NCBI GenBank assembly: GCA_022559845.1
Contig: CM040128.1
Span: 173,468,413-173,532,412, forward strand
Direction of reading: 5' to 3'
From: Amorphophallus konjac
Lineage: Eukaryota > Streptophyta > Magnoliopsida > Alismatales > Araceae
DNA length: 64,000 nt
This document shows, in pieces, positions 33,120 through 46,135 of this stretch (position 1 is its first letter; every line of letters begins with the position of its first letter). The notes below the pieces were generated by a model. It did not search any database. It was given only the letters and a program-made list of their open reading frames with translations, and had not been told where the DNA came from. The position numbers and the translations under genes are program-made.

Positions 33120-36100
33120 CTAAAATAAATCTATAAATTGTTTCCTCATAGATTCCTCGGTCTCCCATGTCGCTTCGTGTTCTGAATTCTTATTCCGTTG
33201 TACCTTTAGCATGGGAATAACCTTATTTCTTAGGGTACGTACTTCTCGATCTAAGATCTTCATAGGCTTCTGCTCATATGTGAGATCCTTCTGGATTACT
33301 AGGTCTCCATGTTCGATAATATGTGATGGATCGTGTACATACTTCTTCAACATGGATATGTGGAACACATTATGTATCTCGGACAATTGGGGAGGCAATG
33401 CAATGCGGTAAGCAACCTCGCCAACTCTTTCTAGTATCTCAAAAGGTCCGATAAATCTTGGTGTAAGCTTGCCTTTAACACCAAATCTTCGTATTCCACG
33501 TCCATGCGATATTTTGAGAAATACATGATCTCCAACTTGGAATTCGAGATCTCTTCTTCTTGTGTCAGCATAAGCCTTTTGTCTAAACTGAGCAACTTGC
33601 AATCTTTCTTTGATCAATTGTATCTTCTCGGTAGTGTCTCTTACCATTTCTGGACCTAACAGTTGTTTCTCTCCAACTTCGTCCCAGCATAAGGGTGATC
33701 GACAACTCCTTCCGTATAAGGCTTCAAAAGGTGCCAGTTGTATACTTGCCTGGTAGCTATTATTGTATGCAAATTCGACCAGAGGCAAGTAATCATGCCA
33801 GTTTCCATCAAAATCAGTAATGCAAGCTCTAAGCATATCTTCGACTACTTGATTGGTTCTCTCGGTCTGACCATCCGTTTGAGGATGAAAGGCTGTGCTA
33901 AAGTTAAGTCTCGTTCCCAACGAATGTTGTAGTCCTTTCCAAAAATGAGAAGTAAAACGGGGATCTCTGTCAGATACGATTGAAACAGGAATACCATGTA
34001 ATCTGACTATTTCCTTGATGTATAGTGCAGCTAAGACATCAACTGACCATCGACTCTTGATTGGCAAGAAATGCGCTGATTTAGTCAATCGGTCAATGAT
34101 AACCCATATTCCATCATGTCCTCTTTTTGATTTAGATAAACCCATGATGAAATCCATACCAATATCCTCCCACTTCCATTTAGGGATATCTAGAGGATGT
34201 AGCTTTCCAGCAGGCTTTTGGTGTTCCGCCTTGACTTGTTGGCATGTGAGACAACGTGATACATAGTCTGCTATTTCCCTTTTCATGTTGGGCCACCAAA
34301 AATTTCTTTTCACATCTTGGTACATCTTGGTAGATCCAGGATGAATCGTATACCTTGACCTATGAGCTTCATCTAAGACCTTCTTCTTCAATTCTGGACA
34401 GTCCGGTATACAAGTTCTATTCTTGAACATTAATCTTCCATCAGAAGTTAATTGGAAATCCGATTGTCCTTCTAATCTGCCCTTGATTTCTACTAATGTA
34501 GGATCATTATTCTGAAGTGCTTGTATTTCAGATAATAAATCTGACTGTATGCTTACATGAGATAATGTGACACATCTAGGGTCCGTGTCCATGCTTATAT
34601 TGAGTTCAGAGAATTGTTCCAGCAATTTCCATTCTTGAATCAGACAATTGGCTATCAGTGCTCTCGGCTTTCGACTAAGGGCATCTGCTACATGATTACC
34701 CTTTCCGGGGTGATATTGTATATTGAAGTCGAAGTCCTTGAGATATTCCAGCCATCGTCTTTGCCTCATATTTAGTTCCTTCTGTGAGAAAAGATATTTG
34801 AGACTCTTGTGATCGGAGTATACAGTAAACTGTACTCCATAAAGATAATGTCTCCATATTTTTAGTGCAAATACCACCGCGGCCAATTCTAAGTCATGGA
34901 CGGGGTAGTTCTCTTCATGCTTCTTTAATTGACGAGAAGAGTAGGCTATAACCTTCCCTTGTTACATTAGAACACACCCGAGGCCAATGCCAGAAGCATC
35001 AGTGTATACCTCGAACTTTTCTCCTTCAATTGGCAATGCTAAGATAGGAGCTGTAGTAAGATGATCCTTGAGAGTTTGGAAGCTTCTCTCACATTCCTCA
35101 TCCCATTCATAACGGATCTCCTTGCGAGTTAACCTCGTAAGTGGCACGGCGATTTTTGAGAAATCCTTGATGAATCGCCTGTAATAGCCGGCAAGACCTA
35201 AGAAACTTCGGATCTCGCTAGCATTGGTCGGTCTTTCCCAGTTCCTTACAGCTTCAACCTTTGATGGGTCTACAGACAAGCCATCCTTTGATATAACATG
35301 TCCGAGAAAAGTCACTTCTTCAAGCCAGAATTCACACTTGCTAAGTTTTGCATATAATTGGTTTGTCCTTAATATTTGTAATGCGATCCTCAAATGTTCC
35401 TCATGCTCTTCCTTGGTCTTGGAATAAATCAATATATCATCAATAAAGACCACCACGAATTGATCTAAATAAGGCCTGAATATACTATTCATTAACTGCA
35501 TAAAGGTAGCAGGGGCATTCGTTAGTCCGAAAGGCATAACAACAAATTCATAATGGCCATACCTGCTTCTGAACGCAGTCTTATGAATGTCATCATCCTT
35601 GATTCTTAATTGATGATATCCCGACCTGAGATCAATATTGGAAAAGTACATGGATCCTGAAATTTGATCAAACAATTCATCGATTCTTGGCAGTGGATAC
35701 TTGTTCTTGATAGTGAGATGATTCAATTGTCGATAGTCGATGCATAACCTCATGGATCCGTCTTTCTTCTTTACAAATAATACATGCGCTCCCCACGGGG
35801 AAGTACTTGGTCTAATGAATCCTTTCTTAATGAGTTCCATCAATTGCTCCTTTAACTCCTTGAGTTCAGCAGGTGACATCCTATAAGGTGCCTTTGAAAT
35901 CGGACCAGCACCAGGGACTAAGTCAATGGTGAAGGCCACTTCTCTTTGCGGGGGTAATCCCGGCAAATCTTCCGGAAACACATCCGGAAATTCTTGCACT
36001 ACTGGAATGTCTTCTAGCTTAATCTCCTTAGCTTCTTTAACTGTAACAAATGCGAGGAACGATGCACATCCTTTCCTGATGAGCTTGCTAGCTCGGAGAG

Positions 36101-37472
36101 CTGAAATAATAGGGGATTTGCTCCGACTCTTGGGGCTAGTAAATATTAGTTCTGGAAATTCCTTGAATGTAACCTTACTATTGCGGCAATCAACCGTTGC
36201 CTGATACTTGGATAACCAATCTGTCCCTAGTATAACATCATACTCTTTCAGATCTAAACATATGAGATCAATAGGGAGATTTCTACCCTGAACCAATACT
36301 TCGCAGTTTTGGTAATGATGTGTAATATCAGTCTCATCATCCAGAGGAGTAGACAAAACTAACTTTATCCATTCCGGTTCTAGGGGTAATGGGTCAGCAA
36401 ACTTTTTAGAAACAATAGAATGCGATGCACCAGTATCAATTAAGACATATGCATTTCTGGAACAAACTTTCAATGTACCTTCCACTAAGCCGCCTCCTTC
36501 TACTTGCTCGGTCTCCTTGATTGCATGAAGACGAGCATTCTTGGTTACTGGGCGCTTCCCGTCAACGGCTTGGTCGTTAAGTAATGGGCAATCGGGAATC
36601 CGATGCTCACGACTCCCACAACGGAGACATGCTCCTAGTTTCCTCCAGCATTCTTCTGCTCTATGACCCGCTTTATCACAATGCTTGCACACTGTATTTG
36701 GAGAGGTAGTGGTGATAGAGAAGGGCTTGGTCTTCTTGAACTTTTGGTCTTGTGAGGATGCTCCTCCATTGCTAGGCCTTTTCTTGAAGTTGGGTTTAAA
36801 GGAACCCGAACCTGTAACTTGTTCCTTCTTATCCTTACCACGAATCCTATCAGACAGTTCCGTGGCATCTTCTAATAGTTGAGCTCGGCGTACTATTTCC
36901 GAGTAGACTTGAATGTCCATCGGCGCCAGTTGAGTAATAGCTTGGGGCCTGAGCCCATTTAGAAATCTCCTAGCTTTCATTTTCTTGGTGCTAACTAGAT
37001 GCTTAGCACACCGAGACAATCTAGAGAATTGGGCCTCATACTCGGCTACTGACAAGGATCGTTGCTTTAATGCAGCAAATTCTGCAGCCTTCTTTTCCTG
37101 AACTCGATCTGAGAAATATTTAGCGTTGAAATGTTCAACGAATTCCTCCCACGAAACCTGATCTTGATTTATAGTAGCCACTATTGATTCCCACCAGCAT
37201 CTAGCATCCCTTTCTAACTGAAAAGTAGCTAGTAAGACCTTATCTTGATCTGTGCATTGCATAACACGAAATATTCGTTCTATCTCCCTAATCCAGTGTT
37301 CAGCGTCATCTGGATCAGTAGAACCCGTGAACTTGGGTGGGTTCATGTTCTTGAAAGTCTGGTGGAGACTTCCTGCTCGTTGTCCACCTCCTTGTGCTAC
37401 TTGTTGCAGTACTTGAGTCATGCCTTGAAGGGTACGCTGCATGTTGCGCCATTGAGCACGTTCGGCAGCCAT
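33120..37472 (-). pseudogene. gag-pol: Gag-pol polyprotein of element B, one in-frame stop
   Basis: One frame of 1451 codons from [12 protein letters not shown]. Gag capsid-like domain about residues 45-200. Two intact CCHC knuckles: C262-C265-H270-C275 and C282-C285-H290-C295. Protease DTG at 346-348. RT with [10 protein letters not shown] and catalytic FIDD at 676-679. The TAA at 34962-34964 follows GLGCVLM at the start of RNase H, where element A has glutamine. Downstream: [16 protein letters not shown], integrase HHCC finger ([11 protein letters not shown]), [24 protein letters not shown] and [14 protein letters not shown], then the [21 protein letters not shown] module and a chromodomain-like end ([22 protein letters not shown]). 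No other defect seen. It is the least damaged chromovirus in the window and could have moved recently. Confidence 0.95.
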
Positions 37473-37626
37473 TATCCTACAATTACAATAACTAGATTAA
37501 TATGTGATTGTATTTAAAGACTCATATACTATGTTAACTTTAACCCTTGGTTCTACCCAATCTCACTGGTTGAAGGTTAAAACTTATCCTTGGACTTGGG
37601 TTTTTCCTAGGAATTGAATACCCTAG

Positions 37627-37638
37627 GCTCTGATACCA
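37627..37638 (-). promoter_or_regulatory. Primer binding site of element B (initiator tRNA-Met)
   Basis: Minus-strand TGGTATCAGAGC, seven bases from the LTR end at 37646. Confidence 0.95.
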
Positions 37639-37645
37639 CAAAAAC

Positions 37646-40600
37646 TGTCACGCCCCGAGCGCGGAAGATACTCGGATATGCGCGACGAGTTTATATCAAT
37701 CATGTCAATCAGAGTAGTAGTGTATTCGACACCAAAACAGAGATGCGCAAAATAGAAAGATAACCCAATCCTTTATTTCATAATGGATGTACTATTACAA
37801 ATCCAATACTCTATTCAAAAAAGAGAAAAGTACATAGTCGACTCAAGAAAATAGGAAAAAGACTAGATGACACTTGGAAAAGCTCTAGCTCTTTCACTCT
37901 TGACTTTCCCCATCAGATTGACCTTCTTCGTCGGACTTACCTGAAAAGTAGGGAACACACGGAGTGAGCGAACGCTCAGTAGGAAATTATATCTCAAGCG
38001 CTAGCAAGGGGGTTTAAATAATTACATTTTTCATGAATGTACTATAACTATGCATGCTCGCATAAAACGACAAGATAGAGAAAGAATTTATCAATAAGAC
38101 GGCAAGATGAACTAGTCATGAGCTTTCAAGAAAAGATAACAAGATATTCAAGCAAGTACTTCTTAGCAAGTCATGTCAAGAACTTTGGCTATCATGTATC
38201 AAGCAAGCAAGTAATTACCCTTTCTCGGGTCACGCAATTCATGTCAAGTCAAGTACGAGTCAAGTACAAGATTTGTGTGGAATGTCCAATCAAGCTAGTC
38301 ATGCACTCGGTATAATGCCAGATACCTTATCATTCAACTCCCATGGGCACAAGTACTTTCGGGTGCTCCTCCCAGGACCAGATCGGGCCCTATATGCGCA
38401 GGCATTTATCATGTATATTTGACATCCACTCTTGTATATATATAGCCAATAGGGAATTTCAACAATTTAAGCTTGTAGACACGTAGGATAACTTTGAGAG
38501 AATGGAGTCCAAAATACGACATTGGACATAGATAGGCGATAACAACGGTACAATCACGATGAACGATGAAACTAGGTGGAATTAGGTTCCCTTAACTCGG
38601 GTACCATGACAAACAAGTATGGACATTCTTTATATAGAATTGAGGTCCACATGAACAGTATATCAAAGGCAAGATACCCTCATTCTTATTATAGAATTGA
38701 GGTCCACAAGAACATCAACAAATGGCATGATATCATCATCCCATTAAGAATTCTCATGATATACTCTTTGCATATCATAAGGGCCGGTATACCATGTTTC
38801 TTTAGAGTGACATGGCATTCAATAGTGTAATGGGTTTTTAGGGTACAACCAGCTCAGTCGACCTTGAGGGAATCCAAGATACGAGGAGTCTTACGGAGGT
38901 CTCTATGACTAACTCGCTAGTCCAAAGGAACGGAATGTCCAATGGAGAGCTTGTATGTCAATGAGAGTTGAGGGTGATCGATAAAACATCATGAAACGTG
39001 GGACTATACTCGCGGAGTGGAGATATAGTGCCGATATACATATATATAGATATATTGAAACCATCGGTTATCAGAAACAGGGTAAAAAAAATATTTTTAC
39101 AGGAAAATAACGACTTAAGTAAAGTCACTACTCAAGTAATTAACGCCTTCAGTAAGGGCGTTTATCTATTTTACATTTTTGCAAAATTTCAATATTCCAG
39201 TATTTTACCAAAAATGCGCCCTAGTAAGGGGCGTTTAATTAAAAGTTGACGACGTATGCAATGGTCGTTCATTCTTTACCTCTATTTTTACAGAATATAT
39301 GTTTTCAGTAATTTATCAAAAACACGCCCTGGACAGGGGCGTTACTTTTCATTTCACGCCCTGAACAGGGGCGTTAGTCAAGTGAGAGACGACCTATACA
39401 GGGTCGTGTATTTCAAGAATTTACAATTATTTTCAAGTATTGAAATTTCCAGAAAACGAGATATGGTCATGACAGGATAATATCAGGATGCACTGATTTA
39501 GAATCATGTTTAAGTGAATATTGGACTAATTAACATGGGTAATTATCAGGTAATTAAATTGACGTCTGTGTACAGGGCGTCAAATCTTTTGAATTGACGA
39601 CCTTGTCAGGGTCGTTTATTTAAATAGCGCCCTAGTCTGGGTCACGTATAAAATTAGCGCCCGTGGAAAGGGCGTTTCTTTCCAACAATAGAAACATTTA
39701 AAACTCTCGAAAACTATATGCATGAACTAATATATATGGTTTAACATAGTTATTATGGTGATTTGGGCTACAGTGCTTGAGAAAACCTACCTTGATGATG
39801 ATAAACTGACGGATGAACAGGTGTAGGTTCTGAACGATACTCTGTTTTATAAACAGAGTCTTTTTGAAGCTTTCGATCCTAATAGCAGCAGCAAGGGTAA
39901 ATAAGAGGATGTAGATGAAGAATCCTCAATACTTCAATCAACCGGGTTCACTTCTACAGACAACCTGTAGAGACAGAAGAATGAAGAAGAAGATATTAAA
40001 ATCTTCTTATACGTAACCGAAAGCAAGGGGAAAGAACTTACTTGTTCTTCGGAAGACAGCAGCTTTCAACCTGTAATCAGAGAAGAGTATGAAGAATCAT
40101 TAGTTCTTCATGCGTTGATCGAACACAATATAAGGAAGAAGGAAGAAGAAGAACCTACTGTTCTTCGCATACCTTTGAAAACTCCGAACGCCAAATAGCG
40201 TTCTCGGTTCAAGCAGAAGGTTATTTATAAGATATTGGAAATCCTAATAAGGTTAGTGTTCGATTGGAAGTAAAACTTCCATGATATAGTTATTACTGCA
40301 TTCGAACTCTTTCTCATAGTTATCAACTTACCCTGGATAGACTCCGAGGTCGAACGAAACTCAAACTGAATTAGCGACCTAGGTCAGGGCGTCGAATTTA
40401 AATTGACGCCTTGTCAAGCGTCGTTTATTTCTGAAACGCGTCCACGCAAGGGACGTTACTCTAACTTGCCCTTTTTATTTATTTTGGTCGTTTGAAATTT
40501 GACGCCGTGACATGTGGGCGTCCTTTCTTCAAAACACGCCTTATGTAAGGGCGTTTTGTTGTAAAGTAGCGCCTATATCTAAGGCGTTATTTTCATCAGG

Positions 40601-40707
40601 GTTCAACTTATTATTTTTTTTTATTCCAAGTTCTTTCGTTTATTTACTAAATCTTTTAATCTATTTAGATTTATTTATTCCTTTTTAAATTTACCAGGGT
40701 TGCTACA
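37646..40707 (-). repeat. 5' LTR of element B (3062 bp)
   Basis: Same ends and length as the 3' LTR, offset 7668 bp. TATA box at 40222-40229 on the minus strand. Carries the same three dyad clusters (about 39108-39423, 39560-39680, 40370-40590). Confidence 0.95.
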
Positions 40708-40712
40708 TTTTT

Positions 40713-40950
40713 TTATTTTTTTTAATTTAAACATTCTTATATTTTTTTTGTATCTATGCCCTTTTCTTTTTGTTTAACCCCTTTCTTTCATTTTTTTTGT
40801 TCCAAACCCTTTCAAAAATTTTTAAAAAAAACAAACAACATAATTTTTGTTTATGACTAAATAAATATAATAAAATAAAAAATTTAAATATTTGGACATA
40901 TAAAATTTTTAAATAATTAATAAACTACTAAAAAATCGTAGGGCATTACA
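40713..40950 (-). repeat. 3' LTR of element C, 5'-most 238 bp beyond element B
   Basis: Matches the end of the other C LTR (56085-56325) up to GGCATTACA. Extremely AT-rich. Minus-strand LTR start is TGTAATGCCC. Confidence 0.85.
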
Positions 40951-40966
40951 CCCTCTCCCCTTAAAG
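40951..40966 (-). promoter_or_regulatory. Polypurine tract of element C
   Basis: Minus-strand CTTTAAGGGGAGAGGG directly before the 3' LTR. Confidence 0.85.
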
Positions 40967-40996
40967 AAAACTTCATCCTCGAAGTTTGGGGTTAGA

Positions 40997-42474
40997 TCAC
41001 ATACCGAACAGATGAGGGTACTTCTTCTTCATCGCTTCTTCTGGTTCCCACGTGGCCTCCTCATGCGAGAAGTTCCTCCATAGTACCTTCACCAGTGGGA
41101 TGACTTTAATCCTGAGCACTTGCTCTTTGCGGTCAAGAATTCGAACAGGTTGCTCCTCGTAGGATAGGTTCTGCTGGAACTGCATTTGCTCAATAATGAT
41201 CACATGCGCCGGATCATGCACGTACCTCCTCAGCATGGACACGTGGAACACCGGATGTACTCCCTCCAGAGACGGAGGTAAAGCCAACCGATATGCCACA
41301 TTTTCTAATCTCTCCAGAATTTCGAATGGTCCGACGAATCGTGGATTTAATTTTCCACGCTTACCGAACTGAACGATTCCCTTTGACGTAGACACCTTGA
41401 GGAAGATGTGATCGCCAATTTCGAATGATAACTCATTCATTCGATTATCGGCATAGCTCTTCTTTCTATCTTGTGCTGTCATCAATCGTTGCCTAATCAA
41501 CCTGATCTTCTCAGTAGTTTCTTGAACAACTTCTGGAGCCACATATTGTCTGTCTCCTGTTTCTTCCCAACACAACGGAGATCTACAAGGTCTTCCATAC
41601 AGTGCCTCGAACGGAGCCATGCCTATGCTTGCGTGGAAGCTATTATTATAAGAAAATTCACGAGAGGTAGATGTCGCTCCCAATCACCCTTCCAATTCAG
41701 AACACAAGCCCTAAGCATGTCCTCAAGTGTCTGAATCGTCCTTTCAGATTGACCGTCAGTTTACGGGTGAAAAGCCGAACTGAGCCTGAGCCGCGAACCA
41801 AAAGCTTCATGCAACCCTTGCCACAGTCTAGATGTGAACCGGGGATCCCTGTCGGAGATGATAAACTTTGGAATCCCGTGAAGTCTGACAATGTTATCAA
41901 CATATAGTCTTGTCAAGCTTTCCACCGATTGCTTTACCTTCATAGGAAGGAAATGTGTAGACTTTGAAAATCGGTCCACGATCACCCATATAGAGTCATT
42001 ACCTTTTATCGATCTGGGTAACCCGGTCACAAAGTCCATAGTGATTACTTCCCATTTCTACTGAGGACTTTTCATTTTCTGCATTAGCTCAGATGGCCTT
42101 TGATGCTCTACTTTTACCTGCTGACAAACCAAGCATCTAGCCACAAAGTCAACTACGTCCTTCTTCATTCCCTGCCACCAGAAAGATCGTTTCAAGTCTT
42201 GCTACATTTTACCACCTTCTGGATGAATAGAGAACATTTTTGCCTTTCCTGGATGGTATCGTAATTCGAAGTCATAATCTTTCAAGAATTCGACCCATCT
42301 TCTTTGTCTTAGATTCAACTCCTTCTGAGAGAATAGGTACTTCATACTCGTGTGGTCAGTGAACACTTCGAACTTGACGCCGTAAAGATAATGACGCTAG
42401 ATCTTCAATGCATGAACCACTGCAGCCAATTCCAAATCATGAGTCGGGTAATTTCGCTCATGCTCCTTTAGTTG
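40997..42474 (-). pseudogene. pol: pol 3' half of element C (RNase H, integrase, chromodomain), deleted and frameshifted
   Basis: Right after the hAT junction the reading gives RNase H ([18 protein letters not shown], stop, [30 protein letters not shown]) and reaches YHPGKA. It then jumps directly to [10 protein letters not shown] near 42235, so the linker and start of the integrase finger, roughly 0.35 kb in element A, are missing. Integrase follows: [42 protein letters not shown] is followed by a stop (near 41760) and TDGQSERT. A 1-bp loss near 41667 shifts the frame in the LPLV-NF region. The last 228 codons stay open: [15 protein letters not shown], then a chromodomain-like VIPLVKVLWRNFSHEEATWE and KKYPHLFGM. 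Nonfunctional. Confidence 0.9.
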
Positions 42475-42482
42475 GCGAGAAG
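42475..42482. other. Target site duplication GCGAGAAG, left of hAT element D
   Basis: The 8-bp GCGAGAAG at 42475-42482 and 49835-49842 is the hallmark length for hAT elements. The target is the RNase H region of element C. Confidence 0.97.
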
Positions 42483-42489
42483 TAGGCCT

Positions 42490-42650
42490 GTCAACGGATA
42501 CGGATATTATCCGAATCCGCTTCGAATTCGAATTCGTATTAGCGGATAATATTCGAATCCGTATTCAATTTTTCGGATACGAATAATATCCGAATTCGAA
42601 TCGGAGCGGATACGGATATTATAATATTCGCTTCGAAAAATATCTGTCCG
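42490..42650. repeat. Left subterminal repeats of element D
   Basis: Multiple direct and inverted copies of GGATACGGATATT and ATTCGAATCCG, e.g. GATATTATCCGAATCCG and AGCGGATACGGATATTAT. The right end (49680-49825) holds the same motifs. Confidence 0.75.
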
Positions 42651-43079
42651 TAATATTATATATCATATAATATATATATATTTAAATAATTTATTATAAA
42701 ATATAAAATATTAAAATATCGAAAGATGGCATGACAATTGTTACACTTCCGGCTAAAACTGCATTAATAAGTAATAACTATCTCATTTTGAGTCTTTGAC
42801 GGTTTCGATTCCAAACGTAAAAAAATAATAAACACTCACTGTGTCGTCTCGTCTTCTCCACCCGCAGTCCGCACCAACTGACCAAATTTGACGATTTGAA
42901 TTCGTTCAACTCGTACTGATTCTGGCGGTGAGGTGACGCGGACCACGGGGTGTGCCTGAGGGAGGGCTGAGGCCCTGACTACCTGTGCGGCTGCCGGCTG
43001 TGCCCTCCTGGTTGGGTGGCTTAGCGCCTTAGCCTGGCTCCCTCCTTCACATCCACTGTGACACTGTCCACGGTCTGCG

Positions 43080-43452
43080 ACTCTGCGTGCGACTCCAGGC
43101 GACAGAACGCGCAGTGCAGTCCTCTCCTCCACATCCACGGTCTGCCGTCTGCGTGCGACTCCAGGCGACAGAACGCGCAGTCCTCTCCTTCACATCCCCG
43201 GTCTGCGTGCGACTCCAGGCGACAGAACGTGCCAACGCGGCCGGCCAACCACCGCTCCTCCCCGTTGACACCGCCGCGATCGGCTGAGAAGCCCGCCCCC
43301 CTCCGTCGTCCGGTCGTCGTCCCATCACGCCGGTGCTTCTTCCTCGGCCATCGGCGACGCAGTCCAGCCTCCACCCCCTCTCCATCTGGCGGGCTCTCTC
43401 CTCCACGGTCCACCGTCATCTGCGTGCGACTCCAGGCGACAGAACGCGGCCA
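43080..43452. repeat. GC-rich block with four copies of a 30-bp motif in element D
   Basis: CTGCGTGCGACTCCAGGCGA followed by CAGAACG occurs at about 43084, 43152, 43204 and 43421; the first three units are about 52-68 bp apart. The block from 42850 to 43600 is GC-rich, unlike the rest of D, and lies upstream of the transposase where its promoter and 5' UTR should be. Overlapping ORFs on both strands are repeat-driven and not called. Confidence 0.7.
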
Positions 43453-44040
43453 ACCAACCGGCGTCTGCGTTCTCCGTTCTACGAGTCCAGGTGAGCCGGC
43501 CTCCGTTCCGTCGTCCCTCCGCCAAAGTGTCAGACGCCGTCGGCCCCCTTCGCACCGCAGCCCACCAACCGGCGGTCAAGCAGCTACCGCAGCTCGGTAA
43601 AACCCTCATCTCCTAAATAGAAAAGCACGTACAGTACAGCGTACTTGGGCTCAAGTAGAATTAAAATCCCAGGTGTTTAGTGATTCTTGGTTCTGTCATG
43701 GGAAGCTGCCATGAAAATGGGCATGCTGTTGGTCGAAAAGTTCATATGCAGCTCCGAGGCATTCCATGAAAATACTACTAGTAATAAGATGGTCTACTTT
43801 GTCTCTTAAATAGTTAAATGATCTAATCACCTTGGAGTCAACAATACGATCAAAGATTCAAAGTCTGGACTAAGTTCATATGTTGTCCAGTCTCTTGTTT
43901 GAGCTTTGAGGTAGATATATGTGTTAGAAATTTAATGGTTTTCTCCCTTTTATGAATGTAACTTTAATGCATGAATCATGATCCATGAATGCTATTTTAT
44001 TGTCTCTTCTCATTTATTTTTTCAGAATAGCATATCATCT

Positions 44041-46135
44041 ATGATGGAAGATCTCACTAATAGCGATGCATTGCCTGCCAATACTATAAATCTTTCTCAA
44101 AATATTTCTGATGTGCAACAAAATGACGAGGCAACTGTAGTTGTGAATGCATCACCGGAGCCATCTTCACCTAAAAAGAAGAAGTTAAGATCTAAAGCAT
44201 GGGAAGATTTTGAAAAAACAACCAGTCTGGATGGTAGTGAAATAGCCATATGTAAGCATTGCAAGAGAAAATTTGATGGTTCTAGTGCTAAAGGGACAAC
44301 CCATTTGAAGAATCATGCAGTAAGATGTCCTAGAAAAAAACATGTTGATATAGGACAACAAATGATTGCAGTGACTGGAAGACAAAGTGAGACACTTGTA
44401 AAAATAGCAAATTTTAAATTTGACCAAGAGCGGAGTCGGTGTGACCTTGCAAGAATGATAATGAAGCACAATTTACCTTTTAACTTGGTTGAGCATGAGT
44501 ATTTTCAAATATTTTGTGGTAATCTTCAACCACAGTTTAAGGTGGTCTCGAGAAACACTGTTAGAGCAGATGTGATGAAAATATACAATGAGGAAAAGGA
44601 AAAATTGTACTCAGTCTTTGATAATATTGATTCCCGAATTAGTCTCACAACAGATATGTGGACATCTAATCAGAATCTTGGTTATTGTTGTGTCACAGCA
44701 CATTTTATTGATGCTAAATGGGAGTTGCATAAGAAAATTATTGCTTTTATATCTGTGAAGACTCCACATAATGCTGAGACACTCTTTAAGATTATGAAAG
44801 ATCAAGTGCTGACATGGAACATTGATAAAAAAATATTTGCTATCACAGTTGATAATGCAAGTACTAATGCTGCAATGATTCGAGATCTGAAACATTGGCT
44901 TTGTGGTAAAAATGTGTTGCCATGTCATGGTATTTTTTTACATGTTCAATGCAGTGCACACATTCTTAACTTAATTGTGAAAGATGGGTTAAATGAAATA
45001 TCTGGATTGTTGAAAAAAATTCGTGAAAGCGTGAAGTTTGTGAGGTCATCACCAAAACAAAAGGAAATATTTGAACAAGGTGTTGCTCAAGAGAAATTGA
45101 AAGGTAAGAAAATGATTTATATTGATGTCCCTACACGATGGAACTCTACATATTTGATGCTTGGGACTGCACTAGAACTACGTGTTGCATTTGAACGTTT
45201 ATCCGAATATGATATTGACTATAAGAGTCTGCCTTCTGATGATGAGTGGGGAGTAGGACGTGTTATACATGACAATTTGAAGGTATTCTATGATGCAACT
45301 TTGACTCTTTCAGGAAATAAATATGTTACAGCTAATTTGTACTTTCATGATGTGTGTGATGTGCACATTCATTTACTTGAAATGTTGAAATCTCCCCATG
45401 AATTTGTGCATGCAATGGTTGAAAGGATGATGTCAAAATTTTTGAAGTATTGGGAAGATTGTAGTCTTATTTTGACAGTTGCTCTTATTCTTGATCCTCG
45501 ATATAAGATGGAGTATATTGACTATGTGTATCAGCAGATTTATGGAGGTGCTGCATTTATGCATGTTGAACGAATTCGTTCAACTCTTTATGACCTTTAC
45601 TCTGAGTATGCAAGTGTTGTTGATAACTCATTTTGTTCTCAAGTTTTGAATAAAACTGATGATTCTATTGGTAATGATACGGTGGAGAGCAAAGATGCCA
45701 AAAAATTGATAGGAGCATTTAAGAAGTTTATGAGTCAGCGTTCTTCCACTACGCTATCTCTTTCTAGAAGTGAGCTAGATATTTATTTAGAGGAAACTAT
45801 CTCTCCTGATATTGCTGGATTCAATATATTATCATGGTGGAGCAATTATGGGAAAAAATTTCCAACACTTTCAAAAATGGCAAGAGATATTCTAGCAATC
45901 CCAGTTACCACTGTTGCATCAGAGTCTGCGTTTAGTACCGGTGGAATGGTAGTTGATGAGATCCGTTCTTCATTAGCTCCTGAAATTGTAGAAGCATTGA
46001 TTTGTGGGCAAGATTGGCTTCCATCTTTGAAGGAGAAAGGTAACTATCATTTTTCAATATATTTTATATTTTAAAATTATTATCATATTTATGTTTATGA
46101 AATAAAATTTGTTTGCAGGTGATATTTCTTCATAG
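44041..46135 (+). CDS. hAT transposase (zf-BED, RNase H-like, hAT dimerisation), intact
   Basis: Cuts and moves element D and related non-autonomous copies; acts in the nucleus. The start MMEDLTNSD at 44041 is chosen because a splice acceptor (TTTTTTCAG at 44018-44026) lies just upstream; the open frame extends to 43978 only through intron-like DNA. BED finger: WEDFEKTTSL, CKHCKRKFDGSSAKGTTHLK, with NHAVRC. RNase H-like core: LTTDMWTSNQNLGYCCV and FAITVDNASTNAAMI supply the first two acidic residues. C-terminal hAT dimerisation domain: FNILSWWSNYGKKFPTLSKM, ARDILAIPVTTVASESAFS. A donor (GGTAACT at 46040) and acceptor (TTTGCAG at 46112-46118) give a short last exon ending at TAG 46133-46135; unspliced, the frame ends at 46074. 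No stop or frameshift. Length about 675 residues, normal for Ac-like transposases. Confidence 0.93.

Larger units (their letters stand above)
29978..40707 (-). mobile_element. Element B: nearly intact Tekay/Del-like chromovirus, 10.7 kb
   Basis: Minus strand: 5' LTR 37646-40707, iMet primer site 37627-37638, one-frame polyprotein 37472-33120 with a single stop, polypurine tract 33040-33052, 3' LTR 29978-33039. Both LTRs are 3062 bp with about 1 % differences by eye. It lies in a T-run of the C LTR; the duplication is TTTTT (29973-29977 / 40708-40712), ambiguous because of the run, but both junctions align with the intact C LTR at 56080-56090. Confidence 0.95.

Noticed and set aside
43021..43609. 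Long ORFs on both strands in the GC-rich part of hAT D
   Set aside because: They overlap in several frames and consist of the translated 30-bp repeat; no domain.
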